Assembly: GCA_012656075.1 (NCBI GenBank)
Contig: JAAKBF010000001.1
Location: 620,001 to 684,000 of the forward strand
Length of the DNA stretch: 64,000 bases
DNA from: Phytophthora hibernalis
Lineage: Eukaryota; Oomycota; Peronosporomycetes; Peronosporales; Peronosporaceae
Direction of reading: 5' to 3'
The notes beneath the pieces are model-generated. The model was not told where the DNA came from and did not search any database. It saw nothing but the letters and a program-made list of their open reading frames with translations. The position numbers were made by a program, and so were the translations under genes. Every line of letters begins with the position of its first letter. The stretch's first letter is position 1. Positions 1 to 11,340 of this stretch are shown here, one piece after another.

Positions 1-1410
1 TTTCAGCCGACCCGAACTCAGGACCGGCCGCAGTGATGCGGAACCTTCAAAAGGTCCTTCCGCCTAAGCAAGATGGAACGCACCATGCTGTAGACACCGA
101 TCGATTTTATACGTCGGTGCAGCTTGCACTGTAGCTACTAGCTCGCGACGTGTACATCGTGGGTACAATCCAGACGAACAAAAAGGTTTTCCACCAGCAT
201 TGATCACCAAGGAAGCTTCGCGTCCAACGGACGTTCCGCGTGGGTCGGCAACAATCGCTGTGGCAAAATGTTGCCCACAACTGCAAGTCATGCAATGGTG
301 GGACCGCCTCCCAGTGTACCTTCTTTCAACAGGTGCAAGCACAGTGATCGAGACGTGTGGTAAGTTGTATAGTTTATTCTAATATGATAGCTGTAATCGC
401 TAACATGAACTTCTGTTGTTTTAGGACGACATGTTCCTGGTGGGCGGCGAGTCACTATCCCCTGCCCCTCCGCGATGCGCGACTACCATCTGGGGTAGAC
501 ATCCACGACCAGCTGCGACTGCAGCGCTATTCGCTGCAGTTTTCTGTGCGCTTCAGGAAGTACTACAAGACGATCTTCTTGGGTCTCGTAGACATGGCAA
601 TGGTAAACGCTTGCATTGTCTATCGCGAGGCGCAAAAGCAGCAAGGAAAACCCCTAGCCGATCACTCGGGTTTTTGGAGGTGCTCCAGGCTCAGCTACTC
701 CAGACTACGGGCGCCGACTTCATTGAAGAGGTATATACAACATGTTTGAGCATCAACATGTTGTACATGCTGTATTATTGCTAACACTGTGTTTTCATCA
801 ACAGATCCTTTCACCTGGACCAGCAACGCCATCTCGCCAGCCTGCTCCAATTGCCTCCGCACACAAGCTGTCCGAATTCCCCGAGTGGGTCCAAGTTCGC
901 GAGGGCTTTCGGGAGCGGCCGCAGCATCAATGCGAGGTCTGCTCTATCAGAAAGACTAAGGTTGGCCAGCGCAGTGCCACCAGATTCTTTTGTGAAGCCT
1001 GCAGCGACGGCACCAAGCGGTGCGTCTTATCAGATCTAATTCCTGCGAGCCTAATGACTAACTTGTTGAGTGCACATTGCAGTGTATATCTGTGTGACCG
1101 TGTTAGGCCCGACCACTATACGAACAACAACATGACGTGCCATCAAATCTGGCACATCAAGTGGAAGGACGGCGAAGAGCGCCCGCGTCCTCGCATCGGC
1201 CGAGACATTCAGATGCGAGGTCTCGGCAAGAAGCGCCGCCGCCGCGAGGACACTACGACGAATGAGGAGGCGGAACAGGATGAAGGGGCAGAGTCCAACG
1301 CGGCGCCGGAGGAGGAAGAGACCGGGAGAGCAGGAGGAGGAGACTGCGGAGCCGGCGCCGACGCAGGAGAAGGAGACTGCGGCGCCGGATGGAGACGAGA
1401 GAGTGAATAG
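1..1410 (+). pseudogene. piggyBac-like transposase, 5' cut by window, decayed
   Basis: Remains of a DDE (PF13843-type) cut-and-paste transposase. From base 3 one frame reads GPAAVMRNLQKVLP and then TDRFYTSVQLAL, the piggyBac core around the second catalytic Asp, broken by a TAG after QLAL and a frameshift near 182. A second frame (about 500-640) carries GVDIHDQLRLQRYSLQ, the region of the third Asp. The C-terminal zinc-binding region is visible as CEVCS...TRFFCEACS...LCDRVRP, ending in a basic GKKRRRRED stretch and an acidic/Gly-rich tail with a stop near 1410. GT-AG introns are inferred at 360-424, 731-804 and 1019-1081, because removing them joins matching frames. No flanking TTAA plus TIR pair was found. 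The protein cannot be made from this copy. The family call is strong; the exact intron set is inference. Confidence 0.85.
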
Positions 1411-3084
1411 CGAGTGAGGATGCGTTACGTCGAGCATATTGCGTGCTGCATGATTTCTAAGTTACTTGAATTCATTGCTATGCATAGTTGGGCGATTTCG
1501 TTTAGCCTTTGTTCATTTCAGATAAAAGGGCCAACACGAAATGGAGTATATACGGCATGCTTCGTCCGTCGACCAGGCGTCGGTGTATTTGACTTCGTGG
1601 CTGGTACAGAGCACCGCGCTGGATGTGAAAGCGATCATTGCGGATCAGGTCAACTTCCCGCAATACATAAAATGGAATCGCACTTATCACAGGCTTTACA
1701 AGAATCAAGATTAGACTGGCTTTAACATGGTGTATTTACCAACATGTTAAGGGACGGACAGGGGTGAAAAAGCTCATGAAATCGCTTGAGAGCGCGGGGG
1801 GTAATACCTCGCCGACTGGAAAACATGAAGAAGACGGGAGCGGCATTGGGCTCACGTTGGCTGAAATTGAACACTGCACCGATTAGGACTGGAGCGTCAT
1901 TGGATCGGACAGCGTTGGTACCGTATTTACATCGCAGCTTCATATCTGAATAACGCGGAGTTTTTACTCACGACGGCCACGCTGGCACGAGCGAAGATGT
2001 GTTAGTAGCCAATTGGGCTCATCAAATCCGGAAAGCTACGTATTGAAAACCTCAAGTCGGCTACCATGAATTCATACCCGATGCCTTTTGTCTAGCTTGG
2101 AGCTCGCCACGGTATCGCCGCCGTCGCCTAATCCTCTGCAGAGAGAAAGAAGTTTTGCTTGTACGACAGCTTCGAAACTGCACTCAACACGGCCACCGGC
2201 TCGCCGTTTGTCAGTCTCTGCGTCGGTAAATCCCCTACCCCAAGACCCGGAGTGTCGAAGGCCAACATTCTGGACAACTTGTAGTACGGACGAGCTGGGT
2301 GCGAAATTCGGTGCTTGGCGGTTGAATGCCTGCAGTGAGCCCACGAGCTGGGCCAGCAGAATGATGAGTTTGATTGTACTAAACCAGGTGAAACGTGAAT
2401 TCACCCACACCGCTTGCTGTTCCGCGAGGTTGCCTCAAAGAACTCTGGACTCAATCAGGTGTGTACCGGTACATCTCGATAAACTTAGGCCGAGTTCTAA
2501 CCGTGTGCCACCGCGCCATGCCTGACGCAGGCTAGGACTCAAGTCAAGCAAGACACCACGGTGTCAAGCCTAACCGGGAGCAAGAAATACTGCGTGCTAC
2601 ACTATCTTAAAGCCCTTCTGGGTCCATGGCAACCACAGTATTTCTGTCCAGGAGAGCTTGATTTGGATGCTGGAGCAGGCGTTTGCTAGCAGGGAAGAGA
2701 AGTTTACACGATAGTGGCTTTGACCCTCCGAAGGCACATGGCACGACCGATTGCCATGGCACGACGCCGTGCCATTTCATGGCAGCGCAAACCTATTCAT
2801 CGCTATGTCTCCACCAATAGAATTTGAGGTGGCACGAAATGGCAGGCGTGGCTCGCGGTTAGAACCCGGCCTTAGGGCGACGCCGACATTTATTCGAGGA
2901 GCGGACTGCAAGTTTTTGTTTGTGCAGACTGTTTCCTCTTTTGAAATGAAAGCCAATGATGTTGCGGGTTGTCAAGTGAGTTACGGAGATCCTATGTGCG
3001 CTTCGCATTTGTAACAATTCCTTGCCCCAGCACGTCAAATGCGATTGCTCGATGATTGCGGTTGGAGATTCCAAAATCATTTTA

Positions 3085-3140
3085 CCATGGTATTAATACA
3101 TGTATTATTAATACAATGTAATACATGTTACCTAGGTAAA
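3085..3140. repeat. AT-rich inverted/direct TTAATACATGTA repeats
   Basis: The tract contains TATTAATACATGTATTATTAATAC followed by AATACATGTT in overlapping direct and inverted form. TTATTAATACATGTA is seen again near 3565. The two copies bracket about 450 bp and may be ends of a small non-autonomous element, but I see no clear target duplication. Confidence 0.4.
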
Positions 3141-3311
3141 GGGTTAAGAGCTTACTTGTTCTGACAAATATGCTGAAGGACGAGATTCGGATTGTAAAGA
3201 AGGCCGCATGCTCAATTTCCAAGCTCACATGTAGAATAGTATTTCTCAAGCTCGTGGGCACGTCTACATGTACACAAGAGCCCTGGACTCCAAATTGGAG
3301 TACCTTGTCGG

Positions 3312-3421
3312 TCCCCTTGTAACTTACAAGGGAGGCCTAGAAGTTGTAAGCAAGATTGCGGCCACAGCTTGTTAGAGTTCACAATACATCTCACCTTATT
3401 ATTATATTAAGATTGCGGCCA
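3312..3421. repeat. Palindrome and 13-bp direct repeat, possible LTR relic
   Basis: CCCTTGTAACTTACAAGGG (about 3314-3332) is a perfect 9-bp inverted repeat around one base. AAGATTGCGGCCA occurs at about 3352-3364 and again at about 3409-3421. The stretch looks like part of an old LTR (a Copia type was my first thought), but no TG...CA ends were identified. Confidence 0.3.
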
Positions 3422-3988
3422 TTGTCGGCTTGGCAGCCAAGCGATTCCGTCGATGCATATGTGTTTCAAAACGCAACAACTGTTTGACTGGCGTGCCTGT
3501 ATTAACGCTTTGATGGTCGTTCGTGTTGTAAGGTTGATTAATTAGTTTTCGTTTGTGTGTGCCGTTATTAATACATGTAGTGCTGAGAGCGGAGAACCGC
3601 TTGAATGAGTCAAACTAGGAGGAAATGTGCTGGCGGGTCTGCATTGTGCATGATTTCCTGTGCAGCACGCGTTTCCGCCACCACGTCTTCTCCCAGCTGT
3701 CGTGCACACCAGCTATCCGCGGATCTTGCCTGCTGACAATCTTAGATGTTGACTGCCAGTTTATTAAAATCATCGATAGTCTTGCTGGCGATCGGACAAC
3801 TCGCCAAGAGCTCCCACCCCTACACGTTTTCCCGATGGTAGATCCTATGATCGGCGTTTACGTTTTGTCACAAGTCAAACCTTGTGTGTTGGCCTGAACC
3901 GGCAATTGATGCTGTCTCGTACCGATGAACAGTGAAGGCATTCGTAAATTCATCTCCTCAGGAGCAAGCACGACTCGACACCTTCACT

Positions 3989-4957
3989 ATGGTTAACGCC
4001 TTCATCTTCAAGACCGCCGCCCTGGTGTCTACTCTGCTGGCGTCGCTCGGTGCCGCCAACGCGGAACTGGAGACCGTCAAACTCACTCACCCGTACGGCT
4101 CGAGCGCCGAGGTGTTCCTCTTCGGTGCCCACGTCAAGTCGTTCCGTGCCGCTATGGACCCGAACCTTGACATCCTCTTCATGTCGAACGAGTCGTACAT
4201 GGACGGCGTGAACCCGATTCGCGGCGGTATCCCTGTTGTGTTCCCGAACTTCGGCAGCGCTGAGGGATTCCCGAGCCACGGTTTCGCTCGTATCACCAAC
4301 TGGACGTTGGCCAGCCACGAGGACGCTGCTGACAAGAACAGCCCCAGTGTCGCCACGTTCACCATGGCTGCCAGCAACTCGACCCGCGAGATGTGGCCCG
4401 TCGAATTCGAGCTGGAGTACGAGGTGAAGCTGTACGCCAACCAACTGGAGACGGCTCTCCACGTGCACAACTCGGACAAGAAGTCGATCGAGTTCCACGC
4501 ACTGCTGCACAACTACCTGTGGGTGGATGATGCCCGCAACAAGGGCGTGCAGGTGAACGGCCTGAAGGGCGTCGACTACTACGACAAGGTCGCCAAGGCC
4601 AACAAGACGGAGACCCGCGAGTACATTGACTTTGCCTCGCAGACCGACAACGTCTACAGCAACGCCCCCAACACGCTGGCTGCTGTCATCAAGGGCATCA
4701 ACGCCGTGGACCGCACCGTGACGGTCGAGAAGGCGGGCTTCATCAGCGGCTCGGCCAGTCAGAAGAACGTCGAGACGGAGACCGACGCCGTCGTGTGGAA
4801 CCCGTGGGCCGACCGCGCCAAGACCATGGACGACTTCGGTCCGGAGGAGTACAAGAACATGGTGGCCGTCGAGCCTGGTCGCGTGAGCGTCAAGCAGCCC
4901 CTCCCGGCTGGCGAGACGTATACGCTGCAGGAGACCATCACTGTCACGACGCTGTAA
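3989..4957 (+). CDS. Secreted glucose-6-phosphate 1-epimerase-like (aldose epimerase superfamily)
   Basis: Intact 322-residue reading frame. The ATG at 3989 is chosen over the longer in-frame start at 3932 because it begins directly with a hydrophobic signal peptide (MVNAFIFKTAALVSTLLA, cleavage likely after GAANA) and has a good context (ACTATGG). The mature part matches the D-hexose-6-phosphate mutarotase (YeaD/YMR099c-type) fold: PIRGG (Arg78) and SHGFAR (His97-Arg101) are the sugar/phosphate pocket, His174 in LLHNYLWV is the expected general acid, and Glu295 in VAVEPG the general base. NPWADR is also conserved. The family interconverts alpha and beta anomers of hexose phosphates; a secreted form probably acts outside the cell or in the secretory route, possibly on free or wall sugars. 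No introns. Codon use is strongly GC-ending, as expected for an expressed host gene. A long antisense frame is only a shadow. Confidence 0.9.
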   Translation: MVNAFIFKTAALVSTLLASLGAANAELETVKLTHPYGSSAEVFLFGAHVKSFRAAMDPNLDILFMSNESYMDGVNPIRGGIPVVFPNFGSAEGFPSHGFARITNWTLASHEDAADKNSPSVATFTMAASNSTREMWPVEFELEYEVKLYANQLETALHVHNSDKKSIEFHALLHNYLWVDDARNKGVQVNGLKGVDYYDKVAKANKTETREYIDFASQTDNVYSNAPNTLAAVIKGINAVDRTVTVEKAGFISGSASQKNVETETDAVVWNPWADRAKTMDDFGPEEYKNMVAVEPGRVSVKQPLPAGETYTLQETITVTTL

Positions 4958-5296
4958 GATGCTGGCCAATCCAAGATGTAGTTGTGCTTGAATTTGTTGA
5001 TGGAAAAGTAGCCGTGTAAACCCATCGAGGATAGTGTCGAGAGACCACCACCATCGATATACAGACACGAAAATGAAACCCCAATTCCCTACCCATTGAA
5101 GTTACACCTGCTGAACTCTACACCAACCTGACACAAATGCTGAGCTCTTCCACAATCTTACACAAATGCTGAATTGTACACAAGCTCCACACAATCATCA
5201 CATAAACTCCACCGAACCCATCCATTTTTCGCAACCAATGAGCGCGCGGTATGCCGCACTTGACGTTTGTATCGGGCACTGCAAACTTTCCTTGTC
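4958..5296. other. Intergenic spacer, epimerase 3' end to next gene
   Basis: About 340 bp with no coding signal. A near-duplicate of the phrase CACAAATGCTGA occurs at about 5133-5172. A CCAATGAG box lies near 5237, some 60 bp ahead of the next start codon. Confidence 0.5.
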
Positions 5297-6379
5297 ATGG
5301 CGGCGCTGCCCGTGGGGATGCAGCTCGTGAGCGCGTTGGACGAGTCCTCGCCCGCCTCTGACCACGCGCGACTGCTGCCGCTGGAGAGCGCCGCGCTGGA
5401 CGTGGACATGGACATCGACGTGGACGTTTTCCGCCCCAGCGCCATGCTCGAGGCAGACGAAGGGTTCTTTTTCGGCTCGAGTTTCCAACCTGGTACGTAA
5501 ACTATTTTTGGTAATGCCCAAATAAGAAAATATTTGACGTAATTTACTGTAGCAGGGTTGGCCGAGGCCGGTGAAGATATCGAGCAGCTGCTGCTGTGCG
5601 GCGCGGACGAGGCGCTGCAGTCGCACCACCAGCACGACACGGCGCCCGGACAGGGCTGTCAGTGCCGCAACTTTGCCATTCGAGCCAATCGCGTGCAGGC
5701 GCAGCAGGAACGAGTGGCTGCAGAGTTGGCAGCTAAAGACGAGAAGAGGGTGCTACGCCATACATTTGGCAAGAGACTACAGGGCTTTGGCTTCGGAGAG
5801 GAGGAAGGGAAGGACCAGATACAGCAGCAGGTGGAGATGGACGTGAAGCAGGTTCTGGTAGTGGAGATGAAGCGGATGGCCTCGGAACCTTTTAAGTCGG
5901 AACCTTTTGGGGACGTTAAGATGGAGCCACCGGCCACGCCGCAACGCGTGCTGCATACAGCGCGATCTCTAGAGGAAGAGATGTTTAGTAGTCCGTTGCA
6001 GCGAGGTCAGTCGCTGTCGCCCATGAGCACGAGTTTCTTGTCGCTGGACAGTATCATGGCCACGCCGGTGGCTATGACGTCGCGGTCGACAGCATACCCT
6101 GAGATGCCGGAGATGATGCGCTCGCTGTCCCCAGCGGACGAGTTGGACAAGATGGCGGCGAGTGGCTCCAAAACGTCGATGCCCAAGATGAACATGCTCA
6201 GAGGGAACTTTCAGGTCTCGCCGGGCCATGATACCGTGCCGTTGGTGAAGCCCACGGCGATGCTACCCCACCTTATTTCCGCGGAGCTCTCGATGCGCCC
6301 GAGAAGCGCCGCGCACATTCCAAGACTTTCAACTCGTTTGCGCAGTCATTGTCGTTTTCCTTTCCAAACGACGCGTTGA
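5297..6379 (+). CDS. Two-exon protein of unknown function, possible frameshift near C-terminus
   Basis: I do not recognise this gene. Start at ATG 5297 (GTCATGGCG, good context); an upstream in-frame start at 5267 is possible. A 63-nt GT-AG intron (5493-5555) joins two frames and gives 339 residues; an alternative acceptor at 5552 adds one residue. The N-terminus is acidic with a DVDMDIDVDV run. A Cys/Arg-rich patch GCQCRNFAIRANR is followed by a charged helical stretch, then Ser/Pro-rich sequence with repeated methionines and SPLQRGQSLSP, typical of a regulatory rather than enzymatic protein. Near 6250 the adjacent frame becomes the more protein-like one (PPYFRGALDAPEKRRAHSK...) and ends at TGA 6388-6390. 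This suggests a one-base frameshift, either a real lesion or a sequencing error. Confidence 0.55.
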
Positions 6380-6390
6380 CGGACAGGTGA

Positions 6391-6728
6391 AGAGACAAGT
6401 ACACCCATGACCGGGAGAAACATGTTGGTAGTCGAGACCATTCAAGAAAAGAGCTGAAGACAAGCAAGTAGCCGCTGTTCACCAGATTCAAGATGAGAAA
6501 CCTCGAGAAAAAAGACGCAAACGCGCAGATCAACACGCGGGCGACGCCGCATTCAGTATTAGTAGGAACAAGCAGCAAAAGGTACGAAAAGCATGGGTGT
6601 ATTGCAATAGGCACGTGAGAAAACCGAGTTTTGCCTCGCCCAAGACCTCTTTTATTCGTAGGTTATTCTTGGTTGCTGCAGGGACAGAAGTAGCTGAAGA
6701 CAACCGCTGAATTTCGTCGAATTTTGCT
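6391..6728. other. Intergenic, no supported gene
   Basis: Short overlapping frames on both strands only, no domain or splice pattern. It may hold the 3' UTR of the upstream gene and the promoter of the next. Confidence 0.4.
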
Positions 6729-7091
6729 ATGAACTCTGAACGGGATGGATCGGCTCGTGTTATTGGCACCACCAGCGTCTTCTTGCGGCCGCTGCGCTAC
6801 ATATTCGATATCGAGACGGACGTGACCGTGGAGTGCGAAGAAGACTCGGCAGCAGTCTTACCTTATGACTCGGTACACATTCATATTCGCGCTGCAGCAC
6901 AACCTCCATTAATGGAGCGCGATCAACTCTTGAGTGGATTCCTGCGAGCGGAGGCACAAATTCATAGCCAAGGGGTATCAAACTATCAGCGGGTCTCTTC
7001 GATCGGTCGCGATATCGACAAGTACAAGCTCGATGTGGATTCGAAAGTGGAGATTGATGAAGACGAATGCGGAGAGGGGGAAGGATGCTAA
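6729..7091 (+). CDS. Hypothetical 120-residue protein
   Basis: Open frame from ATG 6729 to TAA 7089-7091 with an acidic C-terminus (KVEIDEDECGEGEG). I do not recognise it. The stop lies just before the next coding-like segment, so this could be the first exon of the coiled-coil gene downstream with a missed or damaged splice, or an independent short gene. Confidence 0.35.
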   Translation: MNSERDGSARVIGTTSVFLRPLRYIFDIETDVTVECEEDSAAVLPYDSVHIHIRAAAQPPLMERDQLLSGFLRAEAQIHSQGVSNYQRVSSIGRDIDKYKLDVDSKVEIDEDECGEGEGC

Positions 7092-8069
7092 GTTCTCTAC
7101 GAGGCACTTATGTGTGGCTTCTTGTCCGTCTGCAGCCTTTAGCAAAAGACACGAACAAGCCATTTTCACTGACTAGACCGTATGCAGAAAATGAGAAAGG
7201 TGCTTTTCGGGTGCAGTACCAAATTTCTCCTCCTAGCGAAAGCTTTTGCCTTCCTATCGATCACACCAACGTACGTGCTTCGATTGAGTTGTCACTACAT
7301 GTATGGGGGTCTTAACTTTGTTTACTGGTGCAGGTTGTAAAACTTTTAGTGACAGACGAATTAATTTCTCAAGTAGATTCCAAGATGCTGCAGTTTACCT
7401 TTTATTCGTTCCTGATAGTGCACCCAAGACCTTGGAGGCGAAGCCTGCCGAGACCAAGCTTGCTGTCGATTCAATCCCGAGGTTCAATTACAATGATGCT
7501 GCATTGGCTGCCAGCGAAGCTGCAGCGGCTGAGGCAGCTCGAAATCGACAACGAGTAGAAGCTGAGCTTGCGGAAGTAAAGCTGGCAGCTCAAGCAAAAG
7601 ACCGCGAGCGTTTGGATGCACAGCTTCAAGCCAAACAGGATGCGCAGCGTGCACAAGAACTTGAATTAGCCCGAACTGAGCAAGCTCACGCACGATCCTT
7701 GCTCGAGCAAGAGCTAGCAGCTCGAGATCAACAAAATCAAGACCTGAAGCAAACTCGCAAACAATTGGAGGATCAACTCCAAGTTTCGAACGAGAATGCC
7801 CAGCGTTTCCAGATCAACGTCACATCAACCGATCAAGCTCTTGAGGTAACGTTACATGTATGGCTTGCCTTGGTTGCTATGTGATGTCCAAATCTGATGC
7901 GAACCAATACGCTGACTATGCTTTGTGAACAACTTGTTTTCTGTAGATGCTGAAACAGCGCGCTGTGAGCGATGCCAAAGAGCGCGAAGAACTTCAGCGG
8001 CGGCTACGTGTCCTGGAAGAGGAGAAACTAGCCTTGCAGCATAAAAGTCGTGCTTGCACGCTTCAATAA
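7067..8069 (+). pseudogene. Coiled-coil protein gene, probably damaged
   Basis: Three protein-like segments are separated by two clear introns: 7271-7333 (63 nt, GTACGT...GCAG) and 7846-7946 (101 nt, GTAACG...TGTAG, phase 0). The last exon ends at TAA 8067-8069. The central part (about 7440-7845) is a long Ala/Glu/Gln/Arg-rich heptad region (ASEAAAAEAARNRQ...), a convincing coiled coil. The segment before it (ISPPSESFCLPIDHTN / VVKLLVTDELISQV) loosely resembles the first strands of an MSP/VAP domain, but the domain is far too short to assert. The frame after the first intron and the coiled-coil frame do not match, so a one-base indel at about 7375-7385 is required. Either the gene is broken or the sequence has an error. 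Confidence 0.45.
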
Positions 8070-8125
8070 TTTCAATTCTCGGCGACGACACGGGGGTTAA
8101 GAGGGTAAGAGATCCCTCTTTGTGT

Positions 8126-8940
8126 TTAGCTTAGGAACATTGAGTCCTGGTATTGCTTTCTCCTTATCAGCTCGTTTTGTAACGTTATATACGTTGTCGG
8201 CGAAGCACCTTCATTTCCATTTGACGCGTCTTGAGTAAGGATACGACTGCTTCGTGTAGTGTCTCGTGCATGGTCTTCCAGACAATTGAAGCAGTATCCA
8301 CCACGTTTGCTCCGATGCTCTGGCTCGCTCGCTTTTGAAGATTTATAGCTGGTTGTGATCCTTGTACAATAAGCCTGGCCGAAGACAGGCAAGTCTCTTG
8401 CTTGAGTTGCCGGGTTGCTCTCAATATCATCCGTACATTTTCTGCTAAAATCTTGATCAGTTTGGCATGTGAAAGAATCCACCCGTGGACTTTGTCCCAA
8501 ACTCCTCGCCTTCCCCAATCATGCAATACCAGCGATCGATCCAACCGTAATTGTACCATGGATCATCTGAAACTTCACTCAACCCTCGTGCTTACTTCGG
8601 TTCAAAAACTTTTCAAATGACTTGCTTCCCACAAAAGTTTCTGTTCGTACACAGATCCAAAATACTTGCAAGTATTCTGAGCCATAATTTCCAAATCGCG
8701 CGGTCTCTCGAAGTTAAACTGGCCGTCCTCTCTCGGCAGGAAAATCGCAATGAACGGTACGATTTGACGGGCTCGAGTGGCTACCCAGACCTGGCGTGCC
8801 AGACACCATTCTCGACGAAAGCAATACACTTCAATGCTGTGAATTCCACCCACCACCATCGGATTAACTTGACATTGCTTCAATTTCATCGCGAATATCG
8901 GGATAGTTACCGATAATCCAGTTGTAGATATCCGTCGCAC
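8126..8940 (-). pseudogene. Unrecognised minus-strand gene relic
   Basis: Overlapping minus-strand frames read as ordinary protein over about 270 codons (VWVATRARQIVPFIAIF; NTCKYFGSVYEQKLLWEASHLKSF; then a helical LSHAKLIKILAENVRMIL... to about 8185), but they switch frame at about 8600 and again near 8500. No domain was recognised. It abuts the ankyrin pseudogene on the same strand. Confidence 0.3.
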
Positions 8941-10830
8941 TACTGTCTCTTGCTATTACCGCGGTGGCTATATTACATTGTTCACCGCACTCCAAGTGTA
9001 AATACAGGAATATCTCAAAGTATTCTGATTGAGCAACAGCATCGATTGCGTAACGTGAGCAACCCTCCGGTCGGTGCACGTAGAGCCATTTTACAATATT
9101 GAAATGCCCTTGGTGGGCTGCTTTGTCGATCGCTCGCGTTGTACAGCCTTCCGTTCGGTGCCGATGCAGCCATTTAACCACGTCTAAATATCCCCGTCCA
9201 GCTGAGCATCAGACGTGCATCCTTCAGATCGATTTGTGTTTATCCATTTGACGACATCAAGATGCCCGTTTTGTGCCGCAACATCGATCGCTTTTGTGGT
9301 GCATTCCGCCTTAGCCTTATTGTGCAGCCATTGCACAAGCAGGAGATGCCCATTTGCCGCGGCACCGTCGATGGCTGCGCATGAACATCCTTCCGACCGA
9401 TTCTCAAACAACCATCGCGCCACATGTAAATGTCCCTGTGTTGCAGCGCCGTCCAGTGCAAGCTTAGTGCAGCCCCCACTTCTGTGGATATGCAACCACT
9501 GGAGAACGGTTAAGTGCCCATTAGCTGCCGCACCGTCCATCGCCTCTTCTGTGCAGGTCGGGATAGACAGCTTGTACAAGACATCCCTTTTGCGTTTATT
9601 TGCGCTCTTGCTAAGAGAAAGTTGCAATTCATGCAGGTACTTCAGCACATTCATGTGTCCGTTTCTGGCAGCTGCATCCATGGCAGTAATATTGGCTGAC
9701 CCACATCCAGCACTTGTGATTTTAAATATGTCAATCTCCGGGTCGTCTCGATACTCATTGTACAGCCACTTTACAACGTCGATATGGCCATTCTTGGCAG
9801 CCTCAACCATTGTTTTCGCTGAAACGATCGCTGCTTCATAAGGCGGGCTCAGTTCAGCGCACACACGCCTGAACACATTCGCATCACCTGCCGCTGTATT
9901 TGACGTCCGTGTCGACATTTTAATCGTTCTCTCTCGAAGATATTTGGCAAGTTCCAAGTGTCCGTTGATAGCTGCTGCGTGGACAGCGAACTGCGCCTCA
10001 AGATGGAGGCCTTCAATCGTCGACTCGTTTTGTTCAAACACTTTTTTGTGACTGAGTTCATCAACCAGCGCACAAGTCTAGAGTGCCCTCTCCATGCAGC
10101 TACCACCAAAGTACCGTCTTTAATGTCGGCACCGCTCGACAACCATTTGACGATGTCAGTACGCCCTTGGGCTGCTGCGCCGTGCGTGAGATTCTGCCTC
10201 CATCTATAATTCACGTTATGGTCAAGTAGCCACTCTGCCATGACAATATCCCCTTTTCGCACGGCAGCCGACAAGGCCGCTTGCAATGAAAAATCTGCAT
10301 TGGGAATGTTTTCGTGCAGCCACCACACGACCTCATTTCGCCCAAGTGTTATTGCATTTGCCATGGTATAGCCTCCCCACGGCCTTTGTCGCCAAGCATG
10401 TGAATGTCACGATCGAGTTCATAGAAAAACTGCAAAATCTCCATTGAGCCGTTAATAGCTTCCGAAATGACGTCCGTCTCAATCACGAATCCCGGAAATT
10501 TACTGCACAGCCACTTGATCATCTCCAAGCTTTTTAGGCAAACAGCCGCAAGCAACGACACCCGAAACTGAAATTGTCGATAGTATTTGCCCGTTCGGAT
10601 GAATTTTTGTAACGTCCAAGGCAATTTTTCGGTTGTGTTGTGACTTTTGGCATAATATTCACTGGAACTCCACACCCGGTCGAGAAGCCGGAGAGATCCA
10701 AAATCACAGGTTGCAGCTCGACGGAGGAGTCCAAATAGAGGGAGATGGACGAGATGACATGAGGCAGGGCAGAGAACTCAGACTTGGAGCGGAATAGCAC
10801 CGTCACCACGAGCAGTGGCGGAGGAGCCAT
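8864..10830 (-). pseudogene. Ankyrin-repeat protein pseudogene
   Basis: A roughly 620-codon ankyrin-repeat protein in pieces. The N-terminal part (from about 10830, MAPPPLLVVTVLFRS) is the non-repeat leader typical of the large oomycete ankyrin family. It is followed by about 12 repeats with the signature GHLxVxxWLxxxRSEGCxxxAIDxAAxx. Frame changes are needed at about 10730, 10360, 10050 and 9185; at the last, the repeat GYLDVVKWLHRHRTEGC resumes only after an indel. The stop is just after DEIEAMSS (8864). Ankyrin repeats mediate protein-protein contacts; this family is greatly expanded and often decayed in oomycetes. It lies immediately outside the left end of the TIR element at 10906. Confidence 0.85.
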
Positions 10831-10905
10831 CCCAAACTTTGGGAAATGCTCGAATCATAAAACTGTACCGTGGTACCGGTATTATAGAATTGACAAGTCC
10901 TAAAA

Positions 10906-10934
10906 TACCGTATTCCCCCTGTTACAAGCGTCAC
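10906..10934 (+). repeat. Left terminal inverted repeat of outer element
   Basis: Inverted partner of 15554-15582, differing at two positions. The outer flank (TAAAATA versus TATTTTG) is itself partly inverted, so the true terminus may lie a few bases further out. Confidence 0.8.
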
Positions 10935-11102
10935 TCACTTTTAGCCAATGGAACAATAGGTATAGTACCGGTATATTCGATATGATCGTCATATCTCCCT
11001 GGTCATACGGCAGACCATGGCAAGTAAATCAATCGCCGTTTGCGCTTCCGCTATAAAAATTCGTGAGCAAGGTCCTACAGGTATGGTAGAATAGCGTGGA
11101 TG

Positions 11103-11340
11103 TTCGGACACACCGTAATTGACTTGAGAATATTACACTGGCAGATGCCCAATAAGAGTGCTCGATCGAATAATCGTTATCCTGTCTGACCAATAAGATT
11201 GCATCAAATATCATTGTAGTTGTTTGAAAAACATTCGGACAATTCGGACATATTTTGTCCGAAGAATTTGAAAATATTTGATATGACCATAGTGGAGGCA
11301 AGTGATAAGAATATTCAAAAATATCGTACCCGTTCGGACA
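11103..11340. repeat. Left subterminal TTCGGACA cluster
   Basis: TTCGGACA at 11103-11110, 11234-11241, 11243-11250 and 11333-11340, plus inverted TGTCCGAA at 11256-11263. The 16-mer TCGGACAATTCGGACA (about 11235-11250) recurs as its reverse complement near the right end. Such clusters are typical transposase-binding sites; binding is inferred. Confidence 0.7.

Larger units (their letters stand above)
1411..3988. other. Gene-poor stretch with unassigned coding-like fragments
   Basis: I found no gene I can name here. A short plus-strand peptide frame (1541-1705, MEYIRHASSVDQ...) and open frames on both strands at 2072-2525 exist, with protein-like patches in more than one frame, so they may be relics of a decayed gene. 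An imperfect inverted TTAACATG/CATGTTAA pair lies at about 1727-1750. At 2730-2850 the block GGCACGA / CCATGGCA recurs several times in both orientations. The ORF at 3625-3897 has no recognisable domain. Confidence 0.3.

Noticed and set aside
2072..2410. Minus-strand frame as an RxLR effector (hydrophobic start, later LRHSG)
   Set aside because: No RxLR-EER arrangement, Trp-rich start not a good signal peptide, and competing plus-strand frames.
3950..5068. 372-codon minus-strand open frame
   Set aside because: Lies fully antisense to the epimerase gene, Leu/Val/His-rich as expected from complementing GC-ending codons; no domain.
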